From the NCBI RefSeq assembly GCF_007565055.1, contig NC_044554.1:55151676-55215675 (forward strand): a stretch of 64,000 nucleotides of DNA, read 5' to 3'. Positions within the stretch are counted from its first letter, which is position 1. The number at the start of each line of letters is the position of its first letter. Below, in pieces: positions 11,350 through 21,886 of the stretch. Source of the stretch: Rhinopithecus roxellana. Its lineage: Eukaryota; Chordata; Mammalia; Primates; Cercopithecidae. The notes beneath the pieces are model-generated. The model was not told the DNA's origin and made no database searches. It saw only the letters and a program-made list of their open reading frames with translations. Position numbers and translations under genes: made by a program.

Positions 11350-12080
11350 CATATTAGTCTGCTCAGGCTGCTAAAACAAAATACCACAGATGGGTGACTT
11401 AAACAACAGGCATTTATTTCTTATAGTTCTGGAGACTGGGAAGTCCAGGATCAAGGTGCTGTCTCATTCTGTTCCTGGTTAGGGCTCTCTTCCCGGCTTG
11501 CAGATGGCCACCTTCTCACTATGTCCTCATGTGGTAGAGAGAGCATCTTCTTTCTTCCTTTTTGCTATAACCTCTTCTGATGAAGTTGCTAATCCCTTCA
11601 TCATGAGGGCACCATCCTTTCAGCCCATTTAACCCTCAGGCCCAGTCTCCAGATACTGTCACGTTGGTGGTTAGGGCTTCAGCATATGAATTTGCAGGTG
11701 TATTAGTCCGTTCTCATGCTGCTAATAAAGACATACCCAGGACTGGGTGATTTATAAAGGAAAGAGGTTTAATTGACTCACAGTTCCATATGGCTGGGGA
11801 GTCCTCACAGTCTTGGTGGAAGGCAAAAGGCACATCTTACATGGTGGCAGGCAAGAGACAGCTTGTGCAAGGGAACTCCTCTTTATACAACCATCAGATC
11901 TCATGAGACTTATTCACTACACGAGAACGATACAGGAAAGACCCATCGCTGTGATTCAATGACTTCCCACCGGGTCCCTCCCATGACACATGGGAACTGT
12001 GGGAGCCACAATTCAAGGTGAGATTTGGATGGGGACACAGCCAAATCACATTAGCAGGGGACACAATTCAACCCATAGCA
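11350..12080 (-). mobile_element. MLT1-type MaLR solo LTR, split by a THE1/MST LTR
   Basis: The outer LTR reads in reverse: tattagtctgctcaggctgc, cttaaacaacagg, cttgcagatggccacc, ggttagggcttcagcatatg. After the insert it resumes at ggacacaattcaacccatag. The 5-bp TSD ctggg is perfect at 11345-11349 and 12081-12085, so the outer LTR has both ends. No internal retroviral genes remain. MaLR LTRs are ERVL-related solo LTRs. Confidence 0.92.
11699..12053 (-). mobile_element. THE1/MST-type solo LTR nested in the MLT1 LTR
   Basis: It starts tgtattagtccgttctcatg and ends with ggacacagccaaatcacatt, the reversed THE1/MST layout at about 355 bp. The TSD gcagg is perfect at 11694-11698 and 12054-12058, within MLT1 sequence. 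The usual terminal 'tca' has decayed to tta. THE1 and MST could not be separated by eye. Confidence 0.92.
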
Positions 12081-12085
12081 CTGGG

Positions 12086-13194
12086 GGTTAACTAGAGTTT
12101 CCTAAGGTTCCCAAGGACTCATGGTGGTGACCAGAGCAGTGTGTTTTCTACTGAAAGAAACCTGTGAGAGTTGAAAACCTACAGACTGAAGGTTCTTAAG
12201 CTGAGCTCATGGCCTCAAGAGGGTCTGGGAATTTCCAAAAATGCCCTTCAGGGTATCGTATGTGTAGTGCATATGTGCATCTTTCATCACGTTTTCAAAA
12301 GGTTTGCTGACCTGACAGTGGTAAAAGCTACTGTCCCAGAGACTGTACCTCTAAAGTAGAGGCTGAGAGGGAACAGGTCTGTGCACAGTGATGTCCACCA
12401 CCAGCATCCCGTGTGCACCGGCCAGGACCCCCACCTCATTGTGCAGCCCCATTCCCCCGGAGCATTCCAGAGAAGCTCTGTTCCCTCTTGCTGCTAGACA
12501 CTAATTAGACCTTGACTGCTGGCAGGTGAGCTTACTGCCCAAGAACTAAAGAGAGAGAGCTCTTCCCCCCAAAGCTACCCTGTGCCTCTGTACTCGAAAC
12601 CTAACCCTTTGTTGACTTCTTTTACTCTTTATTTTTGGAGCAAACTCTATTTTTGGAGAATACATGAAACGAGTGGCTGTCTGACATCATAAACCAGAAA
12701 AACCACTGTGCTTATTAAAGACATTTCACAGTATTCTCAAGATTCAGACTCAAAGCAGACAACAGTAGAAGCTGGCTTTTCTGCCTCTCAATGGAGGGCT
12801 CTGGCCCCCACATTCATTCATCCCTGCTTGAGCTAAACCACTGCCTGCGCGGCTAACTGATCTCAAGAGCAGGGGTGGGACTTATGGGCATACATTTTTT
12901 GTCTGTGACTCTTTTCCTAGTTAATTTCTGTGGGATCTGGACTGTTTTCTAGCCCCATACTTATTTTTTTTCTCATTCTCTACTTCCTGGTTCTCCCACA
13001 TGACTAATCCTTCTCTACACCCATGTTGAATTTTATTTGACCTCATTTGATATGTTTTCTCTAAGTCACTTCAGTCCTTTTCAAAACTTGGTAAACATGA
13101 ATCCATTTTACAAGTACAGGCCCTCAGAGAATCTGGGTTTATCCTCAGGCTAGGTCACTGCTACCCCTGACCCCAAAGGACGCTGGAGGCCTTT
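12086..13194. other. mostly unique; possible decayed repeat at 12230-12320
   Basis: The segment around 12240-12315 (gcatctttcatcacgttttc, then aaaggtttgctgacc) resembles a common decayed hAT-type repeat, with low certainty. The rest is unrecognised. Confidence 0.35.
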
Positions 13195-13209
13195 GCCAAT
13201 GCTCCGCCT

Positions 13210-13330
13210 TCCCATTCTCCACCCAGGCTCCCTTTTCCTCCTCTCCTTTTTCTCCTTCTCTTTCCCTTTTTGTCTCCTTTGCTCTCCTTTTTCTTTTGTT
13301 CATGCAGGTCTTCCCCTCTTCCTCTGGGCT
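13210..13330. repeat. pyrimidine-rich tract
   Basis: There are about 100 bp of C/T-rich sequence with few purines, ending at ttgttcatgcag (13308). It resembles a very strong 3' splice-site tract on the + strand, but no matching exon or good donor is evident. It could equally be low-complexity DNA. Confidence 0.7.
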
Positions 13331-14104
13331 TTAACTCTGCCAGTGTTCCTAGAGCTTTGCTCAGTCCTGATAGATGTGAGGACCTGAGTTCAACTCAGGG
13401 CTTGGGATCTTGTCTCAGGTGCTCCTACCTTATTGCAAGGACTTGGAGTCTTCAGCCGACCATGCCATTCTGGAGGGTGTCACATTATTGGTGTGCATCG
13501 TTAAGAGTCTTTGGAGGGGATTTCTGTCTGGCATTTGGAAATTGCAGAATTGACTTTGTAAATGTATGGAGTAGCTGGCGACAAAGGGGGGTCACATTGT
13601 GGAGGAACAGGGACCAGTGCATCAATAAAGAGCAGGAGACACGAAGAGAGGAGCTGGTCACTCTTAGAGATTAATGAGGAATTTTGTTGGTGGGCAGTGG
13701 AAAATTGTTTCCTAGTTTGCGCTTCCCACCTCCTCCCTCTCAGTTGAAATCCTGAGGACCATCAGCCTATAGCTCTAGTAGCTTTGGAGCCTATACAGAG
13801 AAATCCCATGTCATGTATTTTAGGAGCCTGGACCACTGGTTGGGGAAGCCTGAAAGCAGGCCTGCTTTTTACAGGTGTCTGCAATGCTTGGGGTAGGCCC
13901 TGGGCACCAACAAGTGCCTCCCCCTTTCTCTGGTTGTGTTTGTCCAGACCTGCGGTTGCCGCCCACCAGTTTGGATCCTTTTTAACTGAGCCTGTGGTCA
14001 CCTGCGCAACTCAGCCTGGGTGACCACTCCCCTGAGCTGCCCCAGGCCAGGTGAACCCAATGGAACAATGAAGCTCCTGCTCTGCCCATCCCCACGGTCT
14101 AGAG
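13331..14104. other. unique sequence
   Basis: No feature can be supported. Overlapping short frames on both strands at 13760-14020 look like chance. Confidence 0.45.
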
Positions 14105-14281
14105 CAAAGAGTCTCAGTCTTGGCTGCACATCACACTTACCTGGGAGCCTAAACAGTTTTCATGCCTGGCTCCCAACCCAAGAGATTCTGATTTAATTGG
14201 TTCTGGGATGAGGCCTGGGCATCAGGCATTTTAAAAGCTTTCCTGGTGCTTCCAAAGTGAAACCAAGGTTGAGAACCACTG
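14105..14281. mobile_element. MER5-like hAT-Charlie non-autonomous element
   Basis: The 5' TIR is decayed (caaagagtctca) and the 3' TIR is good (gttgagaaccactg). Inside are ggctgcacatcacacttacc and gattctgatttaattgg. The left flank at 14097-14104 is gtctagag, which fits the NTCTAGAN target preferred by this family. The right flank, gcttggag, differs from it only by transitions. Confidence 0.8.
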
Positions 14282-14289
14282 GCTTGGAG

Positions 14290-14443
14290 CATGACTACTC
14301 AAAGCGTGGTCCATGGTCTGGTAACATTCATCTCCTGGGAGTTTGTCTCGAATTCAGAATCTCAGGCCCTACTCTAGACTTCCTGAATTATAATCTGAAG
14401 ATCACCACATGATCCATGTGCATGTAAAATTTGAGAACTGCTG
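14290..14443. mobile_element. second MER5A-like hAT element, immediately adjacent
   Basis: It begins catgactactcaaagcgtgg, matching the MER5A start, and ends ttgagaactgctg. The interior includes gaatctcaggccctac and gacttcctgaatta. Only 8 bp separate it from the preceding element. Confidence 0.8.
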
Positions 14444-14713
14444 GCTAGAATATTCTGCTGCCCCTCCTGTGAGGCTGATTGGACTCACCCATCATCCGCA
14501 GGTACAGTACCACCAGGTACTGATGCCAGATCAAGCTAGATGGAGCCCAAGAAACTGACGTGGCCCCCCCAGGATCCCTTCTTGGGGGTCCATTCTATAT
14601 CTGAGTTAGGCTCCCTGCTCTCTCCATTTCTGACCGATCCCTTTTATACCTGCCCACTCAGAAGTCCCAGCATGTCTCAAGGCCAGGGATTGAAAGAGCC
14701 AGGCAGTGTTCTT

Positions 14714-15020
14714 TGTCCTTTTGTTTGTTTGTTTGTTTGAGATGGAGTCTCACTTTGTCGCCCAGGTTGGAGTGCAGTGGCGCCATCTCGGCTCACTGCA
14801 GGCTCCGCCTCCCAGGTTCACGCCATTCTCCTGCCTCAGCCTCCTGAGTAGCTGGGACTACAGGCACCTGCCACCACACACAGCTAATTTTTTTGTATTT
14901 TTAGTAGAGACGGGATTTCACCATGTTAGCCAGGATGGTCTCGATCTCCTGACCTCGCAATCCGCCTGCCTCCGCCTCCCAAAGTGCTGGGATTGCAGGT
15001 GTGAGCCACCACGCCCGGCC
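14714..15020 (-). repeat. AluY with 12-bp TSD
   Basis: The TSD ggcagtgttctt lies at 14702-14713 and 15021-15032. The tail is a (tttg)n run, followed by a full dimer with AluY-type tctcgatctcctgacctcg. It is well preserved. Confidence 0.95.
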
Positions 15021-15032
15021 GGCAGTGTTCTT

Positions 15033-15514
15033 ATTTTAAAATAAGGACTGGTAGGACCAGTTGCAGCCTGTGCTTTTTGATGTCTTGGCCTCATGATCCA
15101 TCCTTGCTGTGCTTTACTTAGTCAGCCTGGCAGAGCCTGCCATCCTGACCCTGGAGGGTAGGAACAGGAAAATCAGGCTAAAAGGAAATGTTTCATGAAA
15201 GAAAATGGGTACAATACACTAGAGCTGGGATCTATTAGAACAGAGATGACAGGCACAAAGCACTGGTGTTCTTCCCTCCCCGTGTGTCCTGAACATGCTT
15301 ATTTTCAACACAGATCTTTCCCCTACTGAGCTCAGACTTGATGCTGGTTCCTCTGTCACACCAGGCAGACATGGTCAATTACTTAAGATGCAACTATTTT
15401 GAAATTTCTTTTTCCCAGAGTAGCATCATTTACCGCTCTCATTGTGAGTCTTGAGTTTTGTCCCACAGCTTCCTAGTTCTCAGATCACCTCTTTGAGATG
15501 CCATCAGACCTTCG
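15033..15514. other. unique sequence
   Basis: Nothing is recognised apart from the tandem duplication that begins at its end. Confidence 0.45.
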
Positions 15515-15578
15515 CCTCATCCTACCATGCATGGGGCCACTCTAGGCCTCATCCTACCATGCATGGGGCCACTCTAGG
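15515..15578. repeat. exact 32-bp tandem duplication
   Basis: Two identical units lie at 15515-15546 and 15547-15578, each beginning cctcatcctaccatgc and ending ccactctagg. Perfect identity suggests a recent event. Confidence 0.97.
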
Positions 15579-16165
15579 CCCTCACAGGCAGTTGGTGAAA
15601 TGAGTATGTGTTTCTCGATGAGGTTTTCATCCACGGCTGTCTTCCACAGATGTTTCCTGAGCAGCTCTGTGCCCAGTGCTGCAGTGGCCTATGTGTTGGA
15701 AGAACACAAACTTAGCGGAGACCCAGCTGCCTGCCTCAGCTGCGTCACTTACTGCCCGAGTCAGGACAGCCCCAATCGTCTCATTTCTCATCACCCAGGG
15801 GAAATGACAGCACACTGAGTCACTCAGCTTCTTGGCCCCTGTGTCACTGCCTGACCAGTGTCTTACGTTCTTTTCCCACTCACCATTATTTGAAAACAAT
15901 ATGACATGACTTCCTAACCTTTACATCATACCAGGCCTGCCATTGCTGCCTTCCAGAACCACCTCACATCACCATCTCGGTTGATTTGAGCTCAGGAGTC
16001 AGGCACATGAAGGAGTGAAGCTGGTCAGGGACATCATAGGGAGGAGGAGGGACGGAGGGAATAGGGAAGTTCAGGACCTGCTTAAAGGAAGCAGCTGCCA
16101 CTCAGCTCCAATGGACCCTTACCATTTTTAATTTGGACCCAGTGTTTTCAGATGATCTGACTTCA
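15579..16165. other. unique; faint L2-like text near 15645-15720
   Basis: The stretch around 15650-15715 weakly resembles a reversed L2 3' end. This is not certain enough to call. Confidence 0.3.
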
Positions 16166-16320
16166 AAAGATAAAAGATAAAATACAGATTTTATATGTGT
16201 GTAAAATCTCTTGCTTTATATATAGAAACAGATTATCTCTTGAGAGATATAGAGAGTTATCTCTGTATATAGAGATATGTATAGAAATAATCTCTCTCTA
16301 TATAAATAAAGTATAAACTT
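16166..16320. repeat. AT-rich low-complexity block with small palindromes
   Basis: Repeated tatctct ... agagata inverted units occur at 16234-16249 and 16259-16277, within tata/aga-rich sequence. They could extrude small hairpins. No origin or gene function is claimed. Confidence 0.7.
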
Positions 16321-16755
16321 GCATGCATTAATCTTGCAGTTTATTTTCTCATTGTGTATGTATATATCGCTTTCCTCTACAGCATAATTCCTCTTTGATA
16401 ACGCCCTTTAGGGCACAACTAGTTATTGGTAACTGAGTGTATCTTAATCATTATGGCTGCTTCTGTTTTTTCATTAATTAAGGTTATTCAAATGTTATCA
16501 TATAGTTTCTTTGCACCCACTATTTATTTCTGAATCATTTGTCACAAGAGAGAGTGTACTGATGAAATTCTAAGTGTGTGTATTTAAACATTTTTTTTTT
16601 GAGCGAGGGGAGAAAAAGCTGTACGCATTTCATTGCCGTCTACAAGTTTCTTTCAGGTTATGTTCATCAGTTTGTATATATACAATATGAAGAATGATCT
16701 GAAGTAATTGTGCTCTCTTTGTGCTGTATTTGTGTTTATCCACCAGTCTTTGATT
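16321..16755. other. AT-rich unique sequence
   Basis: No recognisable element is present. Confidence 0.4.
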
Positions 16756-16759
16756 AAAT

Positions 16760-16877
16760 GTATATATTTAATATATATAAACATATATAGTATATTATAT
16801 ATTACATGTAAATATATATTTTATATATTTATATATAGAGAGAGAATAAGAGAGAGAGAAAGAGAGAGAGAGAGATT
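16760..16877. repeat. (TA)n followed by (GA)n microsatellite
   Basis: A TA/TATAT-rich tract at 16760-16837 passes into a GA tract at 16838-16875. It abuts the T-tail side of the Alu monomer and is probably its mutated tail. The flanking aaatgt at 16756-16761 and 16976-16981 could be the TSD. Confidence 0.85.
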
Positions 16878-16975
16878 ATTGCCCTGGCTAGTCTTGAACT
16901 CCTTGGCTCAAGTGATCCTCCTGCCTTGGCCTCCCAAAGTGCTGGGATTATAGGTATGAACCACCATGCCTGGCC
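16878..16975 (-). repeat. Alu left monomer fragment (FLAM-like)
   Basis: It reads ttgccctggctagtcttgaa, caagtgatcctcctgcc, gtgctgggattataggt and ends at tgcctggcc. Only one reversed left arm is present. Confidence 0.85.
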
Positions 16976-17607
16976 AAATGTCTTGCTTTTAAAAAGTTGC
17001 CCACTATATTCTGCCAACAAATGCAGGGAAAAAAAAAAAAAAAAACTACAAAAAACATAAAGTAGGTGTCTTATGGGCCACTCAGAGATAAATTGTGGAC
17101 TCTCCCAAAATTCAGAGAAGTTTAACAGATACTCACCTGTGTAAACTGCATTAAGATGATCTAGGTCTAGGCATGCACTATATTTTATCTGTGTTTCATA
17201 AACAGACAGCTATTTCTGCAACCCTCTAAAATGCCTGTGGAATTAGACCCAGGACATTCTGTTTTCTTTTTTCTGCTTTTCAAGCTCATCTTGTCTATCA
17301 TAAAGTCTATTTTAAGAGTGATTATTCTATATGGCCTTGACTTCAAGTTTTCTTAAAATGCTTTGAGATTAGAAGAAGTTGTCCAGAAGTCAAGATACTT
17401 GCATTTTTGGGTTCCTTGTACTCCATGGTCTCTGATTTGTTTTTATTTATCTTGGTCTCTTCTGCTTCATTTGTAAGGTGAAATGATAATACCTATTAAT
17501 TTCACAAAGCTGATATGATTACTAACTAAGATTGTGAGGAATCTCTTCAGAAAAGGCTAATTGTAAGGCATCAAGTTTGAACTATAAGGCACTGTTGGGA
17601 ACTGCTT
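16976..17607. other. unique, with an orphan A18 run at 17029-17046
   Basis: The A run is on the + strand and belongs to no element I recognise. It may be the tail of a tiny retroposed fragment. Confidence 0.4.
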
Positions 17608-17620
17608 CTACATTTCTTTT

Positions 17621-17926
17621 TTTTTTTTTTCTTTTTTTTTTTTTTGAGACAGAGTCTCACTTTCTCACCCAGGCTGAAGCGCAGTGGCATGATCTTAGTT
17701 CACTACAACCTCCATCTCCCAGGTTCAAGCAATTCTATGCCTCAGCCTCCCAAGTAACTAAGACTACAGGTGTGCGCCACCATGCTCAGCCAATTTTTCT
17801 GTTTTTAGTAGAGTCAGGGTTTCCCCATGTTGACCAGGCTGGCCTCGAACTCCTGACCTCAAGTGATCCACCCGCCTCAGCCTCCCAAAGTGCTGGGATT
17901 ACAGGTGTCAGCCACCGCACCCAGCC
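17621..17926 (-). repeat. AluS-type element with 13-bp TSD
   Basis: The TSD ctacatttctttt lies at 17608-17620 and 17927-17939. It is a full-length reversed dimer with a long interrupted T-tail and the Sx-like block cctcaagtgatccacccgcc. Confidence 0.95.
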
Positions 17927-17973
17927 CTACATTTCTTTTTAAACAAAACAAAATTTGTTGTTACATATGGTTA

Positions 17974-18022
17974 TCTGTCTGTCTATCTATCTATCTATCT
18001 ATCTATCATCTATCTATCTATA
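17974..18022. repeat. (TCTA)n tetranucleotide microsatellite
   Basis: There are about ten tcta units, with a tctg lead-in and one interrupted unit at 18007-18010. Tracts of this kind are often length-polymorphic. Confidence 0.95.
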
Positions 18023-18760
18023 ATTTATTGCCTTCAAAATGAAATTAATTTTCCAGGTCTTTTGGAAATGGCTGCTAATGATGTAGTTAGATGCCCAGTG
18101 GGTTATACCAAGATTCTTTCCTGAGTCATTATTTGTCATTCCTTTTTCCAAGCCCCTGTAAGGATTAACTGTCCCCACAGTCTTCTTTTGTAATCGTTGT
18201 GTTGTTGCATAACCATTTCACTTGTGTGCTCTGGATCTCTTAGAGGACAGAAGTGGAGATGATGCTTACCAGTAGCTTCTGCCACCTTGGCACTTTGGTT
18301 TTGAACTGTCTGGACTAGAAAATCTAGGCAGGATTTATTGCTAATCCCACTTGCTTCCTTTTGCTGGATTTTGAGAAGCCTTTCAACACCATTTCCATGC
18401 AGGCTTCCACTGTAGTTGGGAGGCAGAATAATGGGGAAGGAACCTGGGAAGGATGGTTGGAGGTGCAGGTGCGGGGGCAGGGGCCATGTTTAAGCATGGA
18501 AGCTCAGGGGATGTCTGTCTTTAGACCTGAATTTCCCCTTCTGCAGCCTCATTTCTAAAGGAATAAAGGGAATTTTCTCTTTCCACCTCCCACCCCATTC
18601 CTTGGCCTTTGCTTCATTTGTCGATGGTTGGTGTTGTGTGTGGGTGCGTACGTGCAAGAAGATGGCAGGCTGCTGGCTGTGTACCCTGTATAGCTTATGG
18701 TGTTCCTCAGGCTCCACCCACTGGCCTCTCCCACTCTCTCTGGGTAGGGCTCATGGGAGG
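18023..18760. other. unique sequence
   Basis: No feature can be supported. Short frames on both strands at 18490-18760 overlap one another and show no domain. Confidence 0.45.
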
Positions 18761-19184
18761 CAGAAGCATTCTCCCCTATTCCTTGGGTTGCACATTTGAA
18801 TTACTTGGGGAGATTTTTAAAAAAATACTAATGCCTGAGCCCCACTCAAAACTGACTAAATTAAAATTTCTGGAAATGGGGCGTAAGATTTTTTAAAATA
18901 ATCTCCAGATGGGATTTGTGTTTATACTGAGGTCTACCATTTACTCTGTAATGCATAAAAAATAAAGTGGGGTGATGGATGAATATATCAACGGGTAGGT
19001 TTGTGATAAGCAGGAACAATGAAATATTAATGGTGTTATTTAGGCGGTAGGCATATGGTATTCATTATAAAATTCTTTCAACTTTGCTCCGATTTGCATA
19101 TTTTAAATTAGAATGCTGGAAAAAAACCAAACATAACCACTTCTCCAGATGATTGTAATATGCAGCCAGGTTTGAGGATCACTG
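18761..19184. mobile_element. MER5/MER20-like hAT element interrupted by an L1M tail
   Basis: The left part (18761-18911) reads gggttgcacatttgaattac, aatactaatgcctgagcccc. The right part (19152-19184) ends in tgcagccaggtttgaggatc and actg. Between them lies an L1M insertion flanked by a 10-bp duplication of the hAT sequence. Confidence 0.8.
18912..19141 (+). mobile_element. L1M 3' end inserted in the hAT element
   Basis: The TSD tctccagatg is perfect at 18902-18911 and 19142-19151. The insert has the L1M terminal pattern: ggcatatggtattcattata, attctttcaactttgc and a degraded A-tail (gctggaaaaaaac). It is strongly 5'-truncated at about 230 bp. Confidence 0.8.
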
Positions 19185-19812
19185 GACGAAAGGATAAAAT
19201 AGCGAGTGGCCACTGCATTGAGGTGTCAGGGCAGGAAATCTGGGGCTGATGCCACCCAAGGCTTGAGTGTGGAGATCAGTGGAGAGAGACTGCATTAGTT
19301 CTCTGGGTAAAGGGTGTCGAGTAAGCAGATTTTGGCGCATGCCTGGTGGCTGGGTGGCCGTATATTTAGGAAAGGGACCCAAGGATGCCCAACCGACAAA
19401 GTAGGTAAGAGCAGACTCCTGGCTGATGAAATATCCATGTTGAACCCAATACTTGGTTAATCAGAGTTCTGAGGGCCATTGGGCCACATTATTAGCAAAG
19501 AGAAAGAGTTGTTTTTGAAAGATGCTGATTCCCTAATTGGAGATGATGTCTGTGGAACATCTGGTTCTCACTTACGGGATCAGACTCTTGGAGCAGAGAA
19601 ACATTGAGGGTCTTCTGGCTCAGCCTCCCACTCAATGTCTTTCCCGGTGGCCTGAGCTGAATTGTATTGGATTTATGCAGCTGGATGGAATGATTCTAAG
19701 GTCAACCTTTTAAGGGCAAAACTACTTTGAATTCCAGAGAATGACTGTAGTTTAAACCCGTTTTCCCAAAAGAAAAATAAAAGCTGTTTTATGCAAAGCT
19801 TGATTATCTCTC
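19185..19812. other. unique sequence
   Basis: A faint MIR3-like resemblance near 19580-19650 is too weak to call. Confidence 0.35.
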
Positions 19813-19904
19813 TCTTTCCTGCTGTTTAATTAATTTATTTACTTCTTTTCTTTTTTAATTTTTAAATTTAGTTTTGGGCTCTAACTGAATCTTTCCTGCT
19901 GTTT
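19813..19904. repeat. 62-bp AT-rich insert between 15-bp direct repeats
   Basis: tctttcctgctgttt occurs at 19813-19827 and 19890-19904. The sequence between is T-rich at its left and mixed at its right, as expected of a tiny reverse-oriented, 5'-truncated retroposed insert with TSDs. Its source is unknown. Confidence 0.55.
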
Positions 19905-20454
19905 TAAAATTGGATGTTGAGGTGCTGGAAGACGCAGAGAGCGTCTAGAAGTGTGTCATGTGCTACTTGTGTGTTACTTCCCGTGGAGTCATGGGTCCTG
20001 GTCCTCCCCAAAGTGTGCAGAATGAAGTCTCTTTCTAATGTTTTTAAGAAGTACAGAAGCAAAGGCTCTTCTGTCCTGCCTGTGAGGCTGGGGAACAAAG
20101 GACAAAGGCCTTTTAAAAAAGAGAGAAGGGGCGAGAGTCCTGCAGATGTGAGGTTGCAGTGTGTGTCAGCCCGCCTGGGAGCTGCAGCCAACTGATTGCA
20201 GAGGCCCGAATATGGGACTCATTTGTGGGTTCTGCAAGAAGAAATAGCCTGCTGGTTATGAGTAACCCTAAGTCCCCTTCTGAGAGCCTCTTGGGCTTAC
20301 AGCAAATTTAATCTGTTCTCCTGGACTTTTGGAGCTTTGATACGGATTAAACTCCTCATGAGTTCTATACAACTGATGGCCTTGTTGAGCTTGATCTATA
20401 GCTTTTAATGTCAGATAAATATTAATTTCCATGCCCTTTCATCTTTTAGAGTAA
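19905..20454. other. unique sequence
   Basis: Nothing is recognised. The mirror-image frames at 19904-20195 on the two strands are of chance size. Confidence 0.4.
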
Positions 20455-20545
20455 CCAATATTTTTATAATGCTTTACAGTTTATAAAACATATTCATATA
20501 CCTTATCTTCCTTGATTCATGCAACTTCCTAAAAGGTCTGAGTAT
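20455..20545 (-). repeat. MIR-class relic
   Basis: The text aatgctttacagtttataaa, catattcatataccttatct, gattcatgcaactt resembles the reversed MIR/MIR3 3' portion (gctttacag...tcatttgatcctcac). Confidence 0.5.
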
Positions 20546-21228
20546 TTCCAGGCTTGATGCTGAAATGTCATCTCTTCTCATTCTGTAACTTTTTCTTGGG
20601 CAACACTTCAGTTGGCAACTTTATCATGATGGGCCCATAATTTTTATCTTTAGCCTGCATCTCTCTCCAAGACTGGATTATCCAGTTGCCAGCTTGTCTC
20701 TCCACTGGGCTATCTTAAAGGTTCCTCAACTTTCCCAGGCTCTACCCCAAACCTGTTCCCTATCTCCAGCAAATGGTGCAGTCAAACATTCACTGGGGCA
20801 GGCCAGGCACCTAGGAGCCATCCTTGATGTCATTCTTTCTCTCCTAACTTGTATCCCATCTGTCACTCAGTCCTGTGGCTCTTCCCTCTTGAATAGCTTG
20901 ACTCCGTTCACTTCTTTCCATCTCCTTGGTCACCTCATTAGGACTGAGCTATCCCTGTCTTTTGCCAGGACTATTGCAGTAGCCTATTAACAACTTCCCT
21001 CATATCTATTCTCCCTTCTCTCTCTTTCCTATCATCCCCAAGTTTAGGAGAACTCTTTTCAAAATGCAAATCTGACTATGTCACTGTCATTCCTTAAACC
21101 CATCAATGGCTTTATATTGTGGTTATGATAACAGCACAATTCCTAATAAGACCTTCACCTCCCTCTATGGTGTGACCCTTATAGCTCTTCCCTGACAATC
21201 TGTGTTCCATCCATGAGTCTCCTTCCCG
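20546..21228 (+). repeat. L2 LINE, left part of a long copy
   Basis: L2 sense landmarks occur in order: taccccaaacctgttcccta, gccatccttgatgtcattct, ctattgcagtagcctattaa, aaaatgcaaatctgactatg and tcaatggctttatattgtgg. It continues after the Alu at 21534-21886. It is one L2 copy of about 1 kb, non-coding. Confidence 0.9.
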
Positions 21229-21533
21229 TTTTTTTTTTTTTTTTTTTTTTTGAGACAGAGTCTCGCTCTGTCACCCTAGGCTGGAGTGCAGTGGCGCCAT
21301 CTTGGCTCACTGCAACCTCCGCTTCCTGGGTTCACGCCATTCTCCTGCCTCAGCCTCCCAAGTAGCTGGGACTACAGGCGCCCGCCACCACGCCTGGCTA
21401 ATTTTTTATGTTTTTAGTAGAGACGGGGTTTTACCATGTCAGCCAGGATGGTCTCGATCTCCTGACCTTGTGATCCACCTGTCTCGGCCTCCCAAAGTGC
21501 TGGGATTACAGGCGTGAGCCACGGTGCCCGGCG
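21229..21533 (-). repeat. AluY-type element inserted in L2
   Basis: A long T-tail is followed by a full reversed dimer with gatctcctgaccttgtgatc and gcgtgagccacggtgcccgg. The flanking tccttccc at about 21220-21227 and 21534-21541 is the TSD, and lies within L2. Confidence 0.93.
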
Positions 21534-21886
21534 TCCTTCCCCTTTTTAAGATCTTTAAATACATTTCTTCCTGCCATGGGGCCTTCGTACTTCCAGTTGG
21601 TCCTCGCTGGAACACTATTTTCACCCTTTTCCCTGTGCCTGGTGCTTAGCCTTCAGATTGTGCTCAAGCCGTAAGGAAACTCTTCCTGCTTTTAGAGATC
21701 TGTATTCCTTTATTTCAGAGGGGTTATAATGTTTCATATCGTTAATTCATTATTTTGATTGTTTCGCCTCTTCTCTCCCATTATTGTAAGTTCCAGTAGA
21801 GCAAGAGTCTATTTGCTTTTCATCACCATCGTACCTCAGTACCCGGCTCTCAGGAATATTTGTTCAATGAATGAAACCAGTGGGGT
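21534..21886 (+). repeat. L2 LINE, right part with 3' terminus
   Basis: After the Alu, L2 resumes with tgccatggggccttcgtact, then ttgtaagttccagtagagca, catcgtacctcagtacccgg and the terminal ttgttcaatgaatgaa. Confidence 0.9.

Noticed and set aside
14706..15044. 112-codon + frame
   Set aside because: It is entirely a translation of a minus-strand AluY, the typical Alu pseudo-protein. The same applies to frames at 2455, 17577, 24303, 24361, 30539, 62434 and 63612.
16234..16277. AT-rich palindromes as a replication origin
   Set aside because: Small inverted tatctct/agagata units are expected in such low-complexity sequence, and nothing else supports an origin.
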